This document shows positions 1 to 11,226 of a DNA stretch of 64,000 nucleotides, in pieces. The position numbers were made by a program, and so were the translations under genes. Each line of letters opens with the position of its first letter. Positions within the stretch are counted from its first letter, which is position 1. The notes beneath the pieces are model-generated. The model had not been told where the DNA came from. It was given only the letters and a program-made list of their open reading frames with translations, and ran no database searches. The DNA comes from Pomphorhynchus laevis (taxonomy: Eukaryota > Acanthocephala > Palaeacanthocephala > Echinorhynchida > Pomphorhynchidae): positions 1-64,000 of the forward strand of contig WNNJ02001036.1 in NCBI GenBank assembly GCA_012934845.2. The letters are read 5' to 3'.

Positions 1-76
1 TGAAGAAGGCTTACAAAATCCGAAAGCTTTTCTAATAAATCACAGTCACTGTTCATTGGATTTCGATTTCAATCGT

Positions 77-124
77 AAAATAAATAAATAAATAAATAAA
101 TATATATATATATATATATATATT
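77..124. repeat. AAAT/AT microsatellite
   Basis: Simple repeat: about six AAAT units running into an (AT)n tract. The flanks at 1-76 and 125-500 show no recognisable gene. Confidence 0.9.
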
Positions 125-505
125 GTTGGTTGTTTAGTTAAAATAACTGTGGAATTTGTTTTCCCGATAATGATAAATAATTTATAATATACGTTGTTTT
201 AGAATAAGAAATGACTGTATTAATTGAAAGTATTACAAGCTTTATTGAATAACTTTATTACCACAAGTACGACTGATATATATAAGCAAATATATAGTAT
301 ATATATAATTTGTTGTTACACCTGCCCTGGGACACACAATGGTGTACTCGTAAATAAATCACTGTTTTCCTCATTAAGAGGCATAAACACCAGTCAGCAT
401 TCTATATATCCTCATCAGATCAAGAAATAGAACTGAATTATTCTCGCAATATTCAAAGTCGCTACGTATGACCAGTCATCCTATGTGTGACGAATCACTT
501 CAACA

Positions 506-547
506 ACAATATACGCGTTTCGCTCTAAAAGAGCTCATCAGTACCGT
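506..547 (-). ncRNA. type I hammerhead ribozyme, single copy
   Basis: Read on the minus strand, the core is CUGAUGA, then stem II GCTC/GAGC with a TTTTA loop, then GAAA. Stem III is the palindrome ACGCGT, too short to close a loop in one molecule, so cleavage would need a dimer, as is known for hammerheads with tiny helix III. The cleavage triplet is GUA, between + positions 512 and 511. Stem I pairs + 542-547 with 506-511 in 6 bp, two of them G-U. The surrounding 430-740 looks like one monomer of a family different from the adjacent family A. The core match is seen directly; activity is inferred. Confidence 0.65.
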
Positions 548-821
548 AACTTTAATAATCATCCATAAGCACCTTAACACACGCTTAATTAATGTTTAAA
601 GCTCGAAAAAACAGAACTACCCTTAATCTGAATCATCAGAGGATATTAAGCATAAGCTCTGTGCATATCAGTGCGTATTGCGGTTTAACCATGAATCAGG
701 AACTAAATTCCTTTTAAAAGAAATCATGTTTTACAGCATATATACAAGGTTTGATTCAAGCAGGACTGTCTATTACACCTATCTGCTTTTCTCAATATAT
801 AGAGAATTTCATACTTCTACA

Positions 822-870
822 CTGCAAGACGGCGTACCGTTTCGGCTTTGAGAAGCCTCATCAGTTGCAG
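822..870 (-). ncRNA. type I hammerhead ribozyme, family A copy 1
   Basis: Minus strand, in order: stem I CTGCAA; CUGAUGA; stem II GGCTT/AAGCC with a CTCA loop; GAAA; stem III CGG/CCG with a UACG loop; cleavage triplet GUC; stem I partner TTGCAG. All invariant core positions are present and all three helices pair without mismatch. Predicted cleavage lies between + 828 and 827. Beyond stem I, upstream TACA can pair with downstream TGTA across an internal loop, as in natural fast type I ribozymes. Confidence 0.88.
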
Positions 871-1171
871 CAATACAGTGTATACACATGTAAAACATAC
901 TATATATAGATTAAAGCAGAAAGAATTCACTATATGCTAATTGTATGACGTAGCTTGCGCTTTCGAAGTCAATGCAATGCAGTGAATTCTTTTCAGTGTA
1001 ATAGACATCAGCGGGATCACTAAATGACAATATAATAGATTACAAAGAAAAAAGCACCGCCGGCTGGGATCCTCGCAGGACCAATATATAAATAAAAGGT
1101 TTGATTCAACCAGGACTGTCTATTACACCTATCTGCTTTTCTCTATATATAGAGAATTTCATGCTTCTACA

Positions 1172-1220
1172 CTGCAAGACGGCGTATCGTTTCGGCTTTG
1201 AGAAGCCTCATCAGTTGCAA
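1172..1220 (-). ncRNA. type I hammerhead ribozyme, family A copy 2
   Basis: Same fold as the copy 350 bp upstream, with an intact CUGAUGA/GAAA core, stem II and GUC. Two changes are visible: one inner stem III pair becomes A-C, and the outermost stem I pair becomes G-U. It is probably still able to cleave, with weaker helix III. Predicted cleavage lies between + 1178 and 1177. Confidence 0.82.
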
Positions 1221-1536
1221 CAATACAGTGTTTACACATGAAAAACATACTATATATAGATTAAAGCAGAAAGAATTTACTATATGCTAATTGCATGTCG
1301 TAGCTTGCGCTTTCGAAGTCAGTGCAATGCAGTGAATTCTTTTCAGTGTAATAGACATCAGCGATATCAGTAAATGACCAATATAATAGATTACAAAGGA
1401 AACAGAAACGGCGCCTGGGATCCTCGCAGGACCAATATATAAATAAAAGTTTTGATTCAATCAGGACTGTCTATAACACCTATCTGCTTTTCTCTATATA
1501 TAGAGAATTTCATGCTTCTACACTGCAACGCGTACC

Positions 1537-1537
<1 letters not shown>

Positions 1538-1579
<42 letters not shown>
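1538..1579. repeat. (TA)n microsatellite between families A and B
   Basis: Pure TA run of about 40 bp. It replaces the ribozyme core of the third family A monomer and is followed at once by the first family B monomer. The only other family A piece in the window (26058-26175) also runs into a TA tract. Confidence 0.9.
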
Positions 1580-1580
<1 letters not shown>

Positions 1581-2452
1581 TAAATGGTGTTGCTTGATAG
1601 ACTGGACTTCGATTCACGACTTTCAGTCACCATGTCACTTCTAGACGACCACTTCAGCATCGAAATGATGAGTACCCGGCAACACTCATCAGTAGAATGA
1701 GGTACACACTGGTCGTTTCGGTTGCCTGTGTGACATTGTGAATAAAGGCGTTTCCGACACTTTGCTTAATTGTCTGAGGCTTACGCTCTTAACCAGATCG
1801 AATTGCTGTGCGGACCATCCTTAAACACTAGTCAGAGGTTGTTGCTGAACTGTCGGCAGGTATAATAGTAGTGCACGGGTGTGCTGAGTAAACAACGGTC
1901 CAGGATTTCTTACGAAATACTGCATTTATACTAAATGATGTTGTTTGATAGAATGGACTTTTATTCACGACTTTCAGTCACCATGTCACTTCTAGACGAC
2001 CACTTCAGCATCGAAATGATGAGTACCCGGCAACACTCATCAGTAGAATGAGGTACACACTGGTCGTTTCGGTTGCCCGTGTGACATTGTGAATATAGGC
2101 GTTTTCGACACTTTGCTTAATTGTCTGAGGCTTACGCTCTTAACCAGATCGAATTGCTGTGCGGACCATCCTTAAACACTAGTCAGAAGTTGTTGCTGAA
2201 TTGTCGGCAGGTATAATAGTAGTGCGCGGATGTGCTGAGTAAACAACGGTCCAGTATTTCCTACGAAATACAACATTTATACTAAATAGTGTTGCTTGAT
2301 AGACTGGACTTCGATTCACGACTTTCAGTCACCATGTCACTTCTAGACGACCACTTCAGCATCGAAATGATGAGTACCCGGCAACACTCATCAGTAGAAT
2401 GAGGTACACACTGGTCGTTTCGGTTGCCTGTGTGACATTGTGAATAAAGCCG
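1579..2452. repeat. family B tandem repeat (351 bp)
   Basis: Monomers at 1579-1929, 1930-2280 and a partial 2281-2452 are over 95% identical by eye. The monomer is unlike family A in sequence but has the same length. On the minus strand it carries CCGAAAC followed 23 nt later by CUGAUGAG, the hammerhead boxes in circularly permuted order, flanked by GGCAAC and GTTGCC, which could pair as stem II. I could not find a stem I or cleavage triplet in the 23-nt gap, so I do not call a ribozyme. Nested inverted repeats (TGATGAGT/ACTCATCA, CGACCA/TGGTCG) suggest a folded RNA. A LINE fragment cuts the third copy. Confidence 0.8.
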
Positions 2453-4071
2453 ACAATAACATAATCCTCTCCTCACGATCTCGCCATTCTTTTCGACTCT
2501 AAACTCACATTCATTCTCGAAATTATCTAGCTCTTCAAGCCTCACCCACACCGTCGCTTGCACCGTACTCCATGGTTTGTCATCCAGTGCCTACTCTCAA
2601 AGCGACGACTCCGTCATGCTTATCGAGTATATCACCGCTTTCTCAGACGTGATTTCTGCTCGATCACTCCGTATTTCCGTGATACCAATCTTGCTCAACG
2701 GCGGTCTCATCTCCACCTACTACGTACCAAATGCAACTCTTTTTGGCAGCATAAAATCATCACTTCATTCAACACTAAAACTCTATGGAATACGTTTAAC
2801 TCAATCCTTGCTAGCTCCTCTCCGCCGTGCAACATCAATCCCCATGATTATTCGTCATTTCTCCAGAGCAACGTATCTACGTTGCTCTCTCACACCCCGG
2901 TCTCTATTCTATCCCACTCGGCCCCGCCTAGCCTCATTTTCCTGGAACTCTTTCATCTTCTCCCTGTCTCACCTTCCGAAGTTTCATCTGTTCTCATGTC
3001 CTTGCCCAGCAAAACCTCACCTGCCGATCCCCTGCCTACTTACATACTTAAATCCATATGCTCATCGATATCCCCTTTTCTCACAACCTTGTTTAACTCA
3101 TCCATCGCAGTCGTATCTTCCCTTCACACTGAAAATCCGCAATCGTTCGTCCCCTTCTTAAGAAACAATCGCTCGACCCCTCCCTTCCTTCTCGCTATCG
3201 CCCTATTTCACTACACCCTACACTTTCTAAGCTCCTAGAACGCCTCATCTTAATACAGATCAACGCTTATATCTCGTCATCCAATCTGTACCCTCCTTTC
3301 CAATCCGCTTTCCGCTCTAATCACTCCACAGAAATCGCCTGCATGAAAGTTTACAACGACTTACTCATTTCTCGAGACAAGGCTCTATATAGTGTTCTCA
3401 TCTCCATCGACCTCTCCTCCGCCTTAGTCCACAATCTCACTTTCTGAGGCTTCCATTTCGTTGGTCACCTTTCCCATAAACCCTTCGTCCGTGACAAGGT
3501 CCGCTCGTCTAACTTAATTCTCCGTTACATCAGCCGTATACGCCCCTTTATCGACTAACGTTCTTGAATGTCTCTTTTTTCATCGCTTCTATTTCATTAA
3601 ATCGATTACTGCCTCAGCCTTTTCGTAAATTCTCCAAAATCCATTATCCTACTCCTACAACGAATAATCGACTCCGTTGTTCGAGTGCTCTTTCGTCTCC
3701 GTCGCTTCGACCACATATCCACATATCTTGCCCAAGTCTCCTGGCCCACCATCCACATCCGCATCAAACTCCGCCTTCTTCTCGTTACTTTTCGTCTGAT
3801 CGCTGTCGGCTCCCCATCGTTCATCAACCTTCCTTTCTTAGACGACACTCGCTCCACCTCGCTATCGCTACGTTCCCGTCATACCATATTACTCCAAATC
3901 CCAATAACTCCAACAACTGCGGTCACCGATCCTTACTCGTTTCCGCCTCACTCGCATGGAATCAACTTCCTCACGACGTCCGCCGCGCTTCCTTCTTTAT
4001 CACATTCAAAAACCTCCTCCGTTCACACCTTCTCAACACATGATTTACATTTTTTGTTTTGTTGTGGTCAT
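2453..4071 (+). mobile_element. CR1/L2-like LINE, 5'-truncated copy
   Basis: Its reading frames match the ORF2 linker, reverse transcriptase (RT) and C-terminal region of the longer copy at 14880-19268. It begins in the EN-RT linker. Frames covering 2558-3238 give the APWFxIQCLLSKRRLRHA block and the LPSKTSPADPLPT motif (RT fingers). It continues through QSAFRSNHSTE near 3300. The RT centre with the catalytic YADD-type motif is missing, because SIDLSSA near 3410 jumps to the VHNLTF block near 3430. The C-terminal FRLRRFDHIST and SLAWNQLP blocks end in SHLLNT near 4040. Several frameshifts make it a dead copy. It sits inside family B repeat 3. Confidence 0.85.
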
Positions 4072-5529
4072 GAGTTCATGGGCTGGAAGAAGAGGATATT
4101 CTATTTGTCTAGATATTTTGTGCCATGGAAAATTATCTAAAAATTTCGACTTTCCCACCGAGCTTGCAACTTATAAAATGATTTACCCCCTTCCGTTGTG
4201 AATGCTGCAAGCTTTCTGAATTTTCGAAAAATGCTGAAGAATTGGTTAATGAAACCGGATATGGTACGTCGAATCGAGGCGTTCTATAAATGACCTTCTA
4301 TTTTATTTCTTTTTATTGTCGTGATCGAGCAAAACAGCCTTCTGACTAATGCTATGTATGTAATAATAATTATGGGTTATAATTATTTATTTTTTTAACA
4401 AAACAAAATATATTTTTTGATATCAGAAAATTACAATTTACGGGTTAACCGCAAATGAGTTTTAGTATACTTAGAACGTTATACGTGATTTTGTGTGATT
4501 ATTGGTTGTTCCATGTCTGCTTTCCGACATGTGTAAGGTTTCATTCTTATTAACATTGAAACAGCCTTTTATTTAAATAAAATTATTTACAAAATTATTT
4601 TTATAAAAGATAATAATTATTCTTTTATATCCGAATTTATAAATTTATTAAATCGATTTATTAAACGTAGCCTCAGTTAAGTGATTTCATCGAATTTTCG
4701 AGATTTGAACAAATCAGATCAGATATCACAATAAAGATATGTAGCCAAAATAGGTATTTTGTTGGTTCTCCGAAAGACTATATAATCAGATCAGATAGCT
4801 GAGTCTACGTATTTTGTACTTTATATAAATTAAAAATAAAGATTAATAACAAATAATTAAATAAGATTTTATAAAATTTAGATTTATATCAGGTGAAAAT
4901 TTAAAATTGAAATTTAAAATAAAAATCAGATTTTTGAATTGACTAATAAATAATATACAATGTATTTGAATAAGGAATATAGGTAATCAGGAAAAACTGC
5001 TATGTTATCAGTTCTCGGCATCAATTCCTCGAACCACATAGCAGCGAATGGATAAACCATTTATGAATCATTTATAAATCATTTAACTGTAAATGGATAA
5101 ACCTATTATAAGAGGTTTATCCATTTACATCTTCTTGAATAAATAAATGCTAGTTTTATTGGCCAACAAGACTCGGCTAATTCCTGTTTGTCGCTTTTAT
5201 GGATAGTGAACAACTATTTCTAATTTTCAATGCTCACGTACTAGATTTATGGTTAAAGTTCCATTTCTAAAGATGATTGGGTCAATATTGTTTGTTCCCG
5301 TAGATCTGACCAATTATTGTTTTACTTATTAATTTAACTTTGACATATTAACTTTATGATTTTTAAGAGCTTGTAAAAATAATAAATGTTTATTGAAAAA
5401 AGGTTTACTTCTCGAAATCACTTTACGATCTTGCAAAACGTCATTTAATGTTTCGTTTGGCCGTTTTGTTAAATTCATACTATCGATTTCCTTTAATTTT
5501 AGTATATTTTATCATATACTTTTAAGGCG
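4072..5529. other. AT-rich intergenic stretch with repeat C copy
   Basis: No gene is seen. About 4660-5046 is a reverse-oriented copy of dispersed repeat C: the GATCAG...CTGAGTCTACGTATTTT lead-in, the GAATTGACTAATAAATAATA terminal repeat at about 4936, and the CTGCTATG / CATAGCAG stem. A perfect 16-bp snap-back palindrome lies at 5089-5128. Confidence 0.55.
5089..5128. repeat. snap-back palindrome, 16-bp arms
   Basis: Arms 5089-5104 and 5113-5128 are perfect reverse complements separated by 8 nt. One of many such structures in the window. It is not followed by a T-run and does not end a recognised gene. Confidence 0.85.
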
Positions 5530-6030
5530 AAACAACAAACATAGTAATGTTTCATGGTATTTGTCAATCGGCTATTCGAATTTGCGTAGTTTAAGCAACA
5601 TATTCTGTCACATTCGTACGATTTTTTTGTATAACTGAATCTTGGTTACATATTCATGTTACAGATACCCTTATTAACATTCCAGGTCATCGGCTGCTGC
5701 GAGCTGATCGAATATCGGGTAAGCGTGGAGGTGGATTTGCTGCGTACGTTCGCAACAATTTCATTATATCAAATATATGATCTCAATGTGACGAGTATGG
5801 ATTGTTTGAGAGTTTGCGCTTTTATGCTACCTGTGAGTCCGTCAGTAATAATATTTGCGTTCTAAATCGGTCCCCATCAGTTCCAATAAATTTTGATGCT
5901 TTAAAGTCACTGTTGAGCTTATTGTGCGTTAGAAACATTTTATACTCGTTGGCGATTAGATATTCACATTTTAAACTTCAAGTTAGGAATTGGATTCATG
6001 ACAGCTCGAACCACCAATCAGTGTAGAACT
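5530..6030 (+). mobile_element. LINE endonuclease fragment (CR1/Jockey type), first part
   Basis: The + frames read YSNLRSLSN, then ESWLHIHVTDTLINIPGH, then LLRADRISGKRGGGFAAYVR. This is the apurinic endonuclease pattern N-x-RSL, (T)ESWL, D/R-R...GGG-x-A-x-Y-V-R of CR1/Jockey-group LINEs. Frames are interrupted by stops. The second endonuclease block of what may be the same copy is at 7140-7345. Confidence 0.6.
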
Positions 6031-6883
6031 ACCCATTCGGCTGATTACATTCTACACTATTTTTTCATTTTTATTTCTTAAAATATCAAGAGTGAACAGA
6101 CTGAACAGCTATTTGCGGCTTTGTCTTGTACTCAATAATTATATTATTATTTATTTTAATCATTAAGGACCAATATAAAAATATGAAAATTAACAAAAAG
6201 TGGTATAAAAAATATTAATATAAAAATATACAAATTAATATAAAATATAAAAATTAATATAAAAATAAGAAAATGAATAAACGATTTAATGATAATTATA
6301 GCTTATGACTTACTGTCCTAAAATTAGTATTTTGAATTAAATATTAATTGCAAGGAATGTGATGGAGGAGTATGGTGCTGTTGAACTACTGATAGGGCAT
6401 AATTTCCATCACCAGATGATATACGAGAGGTATAAATTTGTCGTTGATAATCAAATTATTCAAAATGTACGGAATCAATTTTAAAATACACATAAGCGAA
6501 AGTCTATGAGTAATCGCATGACCCTCTAATTATGCCCAAGAAATTTCTTCGGCGATATTAAAACAAAGAGTGAAACCCATTTAGAAAATATTGCTGTTAA
6601 TATGAAATATTAAATCAATTGAATATCATTTTATTGTTTCACTTGAATTGTTTGAAAATATTAAAGACATTTAAAATCGTTAGATGCTTAAGGTCAAGTA
6701 TTTATGTTGCCATATAAAGGCTAGTATGCATATCCACTTAGCATTACTGAATATTGTTCTTTATTTACTTAAATTAGAATTTAAAAGCATTACTTTTCTT
6801 ATTAAAGTTTAATAACCGAAGTTTTGAGATTTTCTAATTTTACATTTAAAATTTGAATTTTACTTATTAAAAAAAGGATTTAT

Positions 6884-7015
6884 TTTAACGTGGCAAATGC
6901 GTGCCAGCGCACGCTTACATGACCACAAAAGAAACAAGACTGTAAATCAGATGTCGAGAAGGTGTGAACGGAGGAGGTGTTTGAATGTGATAAAGGAGGG
7001 GGCGCGGAGTGATAT
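6884..7015 (-). mobile_element. 3' end of CR1/L2-like LINE, inverted
   Basis: Minus strand matches the last codons and 3' tail of the copy ending at 19268: PPLSHSNTSSVHTFST, then GGTCATGTAAGCGTGC, CACGCATTTGCCACG and TTAAAATAAA. The insertion splits the LINE endonuclease fragments at 5530-6030 and 7140-7345. Confidence 0.8.
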
Positions 7016-7139
7016 ATAGCCTCAGTTATAAAACATTTAAAAGAATTAATATGAAAGTTCAATACTTACAATTGGTAATGTGTATCGAAGTCCACTTTTC
7101 AACGTGAAATGATATGTAATCGTCTAGCATCTAATTCGG

Positions 7140-7345
7140 ATCATAATATGCTGATATTTGATGACTTTAAATGCTAGTATGAATTGAGAAAATTATGTGC
7201 CCTTGGTGAATTGTAATTCTGAATCATCAACTCTACTCGATGTAATTAATGAACTTGGTCTGAGTCAGCACATTAGAAAATTTACTTAATTTCGTGGTAA
7301 TTCAAGATCTCTTCTGGATCTTTGTTCATATCAAAAAATATTGTT
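7140..7345 (+). mobile_element. LINE endonuclease fragment, second part
   Basis: Reads NSESSTLLDVINELGLSQHI, then FRGNSRSLLDL. This is the conserved late endonuclease block (L-L-D-x-x-N-x-x-G-L-x-Q, then R-x-x-x-x-L-D-L) of CR1/Jockey-group LINEs. Upstream, near 7165, TTTGATGACTTTAAATGC is probably the eroded D-F-N motif. The 7346-8137 stretch beyond it has nothing I recognise. Confidence 0.55.
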
Positions 7346-8137
7346 GGTTAAAGCCTTATAGGACAAATTTAGCTATTTGAGAAGTATTTTCGGTACTCCG
7401 TTGTAGTCCAATCCATACGTTGTCGGTGTATAACTTGCTTGATAATACTTTTCTTATTAAATTTTAATAACCGAATATTTGAGATTTTCTAATTTTACAT
7501 AACTGTAAAATTTGAATTTTACTTATTCAATCTTGAAGATTACAATCTTCAAGATTAATTAACATGGTCCTCTGAGAATTCACCAGTAAATCTACTTTCT
7601 GTATGCAAAAATGTCACATGCTACTTTTCCTTTTTTCTTCCAGTCTACGCTTCGAAATGGCACATTTACTTTCTACGCCCTAAGCATAAAAAGTCGATTT
7701 TCCGAATTCGTCCAGGCTTTCCAGATTGATGTAGCATAATCAATAGAAACTTAAGTTTGTATCGTTGTTGTAGAGCGTGTAGTATTACAAAATCGGTCAT
7801 CTAGTGCGCAGTAGTGGCCACCACTATTGTTGTCATTTTGTTCTCTCGCTCTTCCATTATCAGAAAATACCGTTTTACAACATTGTTGTTCCATCATCAT
7901 CAGTGCTACAGCAGTAATTAGTTACTACGCTGTCAACTATGTCGATTAAATCTGAGGACTAGATATAGCATTTCAGCTTATATCCTCCTCTACAAAACAG
8001 AGAATCAGCGCGACGGCTGCTATCAGCGGGTGCGCGCTATTTACGACGCAAATACCACAAACAATTAGCTTTAACTCTTTGTTACATATCAAAAAACATT
8101 GGTGTTTACAGAGTGAGATATTTCCTACCACTTCTAT

Positions 8138-8357
8138 CGGTATGCGTTTATGTTTTTGTCTTTAATCTTCCAGTTATATAAATGAGTTGTTTATATTTTT
8201 GTCTTTGGTCCTCGAGTTCTATAAATGCGTTGTTTATGTTTTTGTCTGTGGTCGTCCAGTTCTATAAATGCGTTGTTTATGTTTTGGACTGGTCTTCCTA
8301 TTCTATAAATGCGTTGTTTATAATTTGGGCTTTAGTCTTCCTATTCTATAAATTGAT
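8138..8357 (+). repeat. 43-bp minisatellite, about 5 units
   Basis: Units of 42-44 bp with the consensus TCTATAAATGCGTTGTTTAT then GTTTTTGTCT-TGGTC repeat about five times, with the first and last partial. They happen to leave one 70-codon frame open, but its repetitive product makes coding unlikely. The next 1.2 kb (8358-9616) is AT-rich with no gene seen. Confidence 0.8.
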
Positions 8358-9616
8358 TTACAATTTAAAACGGCAATTGTCGACTTTAAAATGACTAGAA
8401 ATTTTTGTTAATCTATCGATAATTATATAAAAAGCAAATTACGCTTGCATTTTAAAGGATTAACAATTGCCGTTTATGGAATATGTGCAATTTTAAGCTC
8501 GCAAAGATTAAACTAAATCATTTAAATCTACAATTTCCTTATATTTAACAAGTCTGATCTAAAAAACTAGAAATTATAGATTTAAATGATAAGGTTTTAA
8601 ACTTTTCCAGTTTTAAATTAGACATTTAAATCTAATTTTTCAAGTCTTAATATTAAAAACTTGTCAATTTAGTTAAATAGAAATATCTTTACAGTAGAAA
8701 TACGGACATTCAATCATTGAAGGAGAATAATTAAAATAGCGGTCTTGTCCATTGTATTATGACAGTCATAATAGTCAATTTATGTATGTATTGCTGCAGG
8801 CAGTTTCTATGGCTGAATATCAGAATCGCTTATATTTAATGCTTTATTCGAATCGAATAGTCTAAAATCTGCACAGTTGAATCCAGTTTTATAGCGATTT
8901 GTAAACATCGTTAACTAGTCTTCGTGATATCAAAATATGTTTCAATGTTTTCGAATTCACACTAGCCATCTCGAAAATTAACAGTCATTATAAACAAAAT
9001 GCTTTTAAACGAGGCGCTTCGAAGATTGTTTTCAAATTGAGTTCAAATGAGAGTAGGTTTTGCTGAGCGAGAAGAAAGTCGAGTTTTGAGGTCAATGCTT
9101 AACAACTTGACAGTGCGATGAAAAGAGTGTGTGCTGTTGATTTGCAAAGCTTTTCTCCATATAAAAATTTCAATATCCCAGTCGATCAAGTATAGATGAT
9201 TTTATACACTTAATATTATGAAATGTAAAAACATAACACTTGAAAAAAGGACTTGTAATTGTCGAACATTTATAAACAATAGTTTCTTTTTTATTCCTCT
9301 CGATGCTTAAACGCGCTGAACAACAACTTAATATTATATTTTACTTAATATATATACTTAATATTTTAAGTGAAATATGTGACTGCAAATGAAATATGCT
9401 ATTCATGTACTTGAAAATAAGGTATCAGTTTAAATTATTGATAGGGGGCGAAGATATGTATCAAATAGCTTGATAAAATCAAATGTTAAAATTGGTAAAT
9501 GTTTAAATGTAATATTTTTTGATCCATTAAATTTGATTTAATATTACTTCGAATATAAAGTAAATATGGCTGTGTTAATTTGACTTTTATTCTGAGCACG
9601 ATTAAATTTATTATAA

Positions 9617-9711
9617 AGTACCTCCACCGTTCCCACCTTCTCGACACATGACTTTTTTGTGGTCATGTAAGCGTGCCGGCACGCATTTGCCACGTTAAAA
9701 TAAATCTTTTT
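9617..9711 (+). mobile_element. 3' end of CR1/L2-like LINE
   Basis: CCTTCTCGACACATGACTTT followed by GTGGTCATGTAAGCGTGC and CACGCATTTGCCACG-TTAAAATAAATC matches the tail of the long LINE (19190-19268). Only about 95 bp remain. Confidence 0.75.
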
Positions 9712-9909
9712 TAAGTTGATCTTGTGATTATAGTTCATTTCCCTCTTATTCAATAAAAGATGAAAAATATTATTATGGCACTTATGGGATTTTATCACAA
9801 TATTTTAAAATCGATAGTTTTTACAAATTAAGTTTTCTATAGAGAAATTTATTATTATTATTTTCCCAATAAATATTAGTATTGAATGCACGACGAAGTC
9901 GTGAATGAC

Positions 9910-9946
9910 TTTTACTATTTATCAACACAGTAGATAAATAGTAAAA
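9910..9946. repeat. snap-back palindrome, 14-bp arms
   Basis: Arms 9910-9923 and 9933-9946 are perfect reverse complements with a 9-nt spacer, in non-genic DNA. Confidence 0.8.
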
Positions 9947-10659
9947 TTGTTAGAGCGAAAGAAAAGTAAAGATTAAATGATAATAAAAACATGAATCGAA
10001 CTGATAGTTCATACCAATCGATTGTTCTTAATGCTAATGAACGATAACCTTTGATTTGAAGTCAGGATAATTTAGGGCACAATCAATTTCCTCAGGCAGT
10101 GCATTTCAAGCATTAATTTCAAATCAGGTTTTTAATAGACTAAATGTAATTACATTTTGTGAATACTCCTACTTTTATAATATAAAAACGGTTTCTCTAA
10201 GATTTGAGTATTTTGCAATTTGACCCCCTTGAAATTAAAGTGGACCTGGTTGGAAATTACTTCATTAAGTAAGACTTGCTAATTAATTAATTTCGCTTAC
10301 ATTAAGTAAGCGAAATAAAAATGTTTGCTGACAATTTTCAAAAAATTCCGTCAAGTAGTTATGAAGAATTTTGATTTACTTGAATTTTCTGATTTTGTAT
10401 TTTTTTAATTATGAGCTTTGTGATTAGAAATTAAATGCTGCCTTTATTTTAGAGCATTCAATTTACTGTTGACTTTTAATATTTATAGTAATATCCGATC
10501 AAATGAGTCTTTAAATGGACTGTATCATCACTTCAATTCAAAATATGAAAATATGATCTTATCCAATCCTTGCTTAGCCAAATTATTATTGTTACAACAT
10601 CCCAGGAGCATAAGCTCAAATTGGCTGGATCACAGCTCAAAACATTAGAAAAAAAAACA

Positions 10660-11090
10660 GAAAAGAAAGAAAAAAGGTGAAACTGTCGTTGTCGTGATTT
10701 AATAATTGCCTTGAACTTCTGGACGGAACCGCTGTCGATTGTCGATGCATTAAGATTGTTCCACAGGTCAGCAATGCGATCACTTATCGTAACACAATTT
10801 GTTCTGGGATGGATCCTGCGCTTTATCATAAGTCTGTAGCCTCGTAGTTGGTCCGGTAGACGAATTGTAAACAGACTTCGAAACATGTCCAGGTATAGAC
10901 AGTGACCGCCATACATACACTAGGTCGGCGTCAGACAGCGAACGTTCAACAGTGTGTACATTCAACAATGCCAGTCTCTGGGTATAGTTGACACCACGCA
11001 CTGAAGACACAAGATGAGTTGCTTGTCGTAATATCCGTTCGTATATTTCCAATTCACTGTGGGTGTATTGCAGGGGACGCGTATAACATA
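10660..11090 (-). mobile_element. LINE ORF2 C-terminal fragment
   Basis: Minus frames read RPLQYTHSELEIYERILRQA, THLVSSVRGVNYTQRLALLN, and, in another frame, RLPDQLRGYRLMIKRRIHPR, ISDRIADLWNNLNASTIDS and VQKFKAIIKS. These match the post-RT tail of CR1/Jockey-type LINEs (LExVQRRATKLV, YxxRLxxLxL, RGHxxKL, RVxxxWNSLP, SVxxFKxxL). There is a frame change between the two halves. No RT core is left. The flanks at 9947-10659 and 11230-11920 hold no recognisable gene. Confidence 0.7.
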
Positions 11091-11185
11091 TGCGATTTTA
11101 TAAGGCAGAGTAGGTAATGCGAAAACTAACTGGATCGAGTTGGCCAAACGGGCGGCTTAACATGCCTAGTATGTGCCGACATTTT

Positions 11186-11226
11186 GATGCGACATATTGG
11201 ACGTGGATCATCCAATATGTCGCATC
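11186..11226. repeat. snap-back palindrome, 16-bp arms
   Basis: Arms 11186-11201 and 11211-11226 are perfect reverse complements with a 9-nt spacer. Confidence 0.85.

Larger units (their letters stand above)
748..1540 (-). repeat. family A tandem repeat (350/351 bp), retrozyme-like
   Basis: Two full monomers (748-1097 and 1098-1448) and a partial third (1449-about 1540) lie head to tail. Each full monomer holds one type I hammerhead on the minus strand. There is no coding frame. Tandem non-coding monomers of a few hundred bp, each with one hammerhead, are the known layout of metazoan retrozymes, which are thought to move as circular RNAs copied by another element's reverse transcriptase. The third copy stops inside the ribozyme, at a (TA)n tract. 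A related relic lies at 26058-26175. The assignment rests on layout and motif; mobility is inferred. Confidence 0.75.

Noticed and set aside
1579-2452. Canonical hammerhead ribozyme in family B
   Set aside because: Boxes and one stem present, but no cleavage triplet with a pairing stem I in the 23-nt gap in either reading.
2282-2563. 93-codon minus-strand frame
   Set aside because: Lies across family B repeat and LINE sequence in the antisense direction; a shadow frame.
3606-3857. Arg-rich minus-strand frame, also at 18765-19016
   Set aside because: Antisense of the LINE ORF2 C-terminal region; its presence in both copies only reflects LINE homology.
8182-8394. 70-codon repetitive frame as a protein
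   Set aside because: It is the translation of a 43-bp minisatellite.
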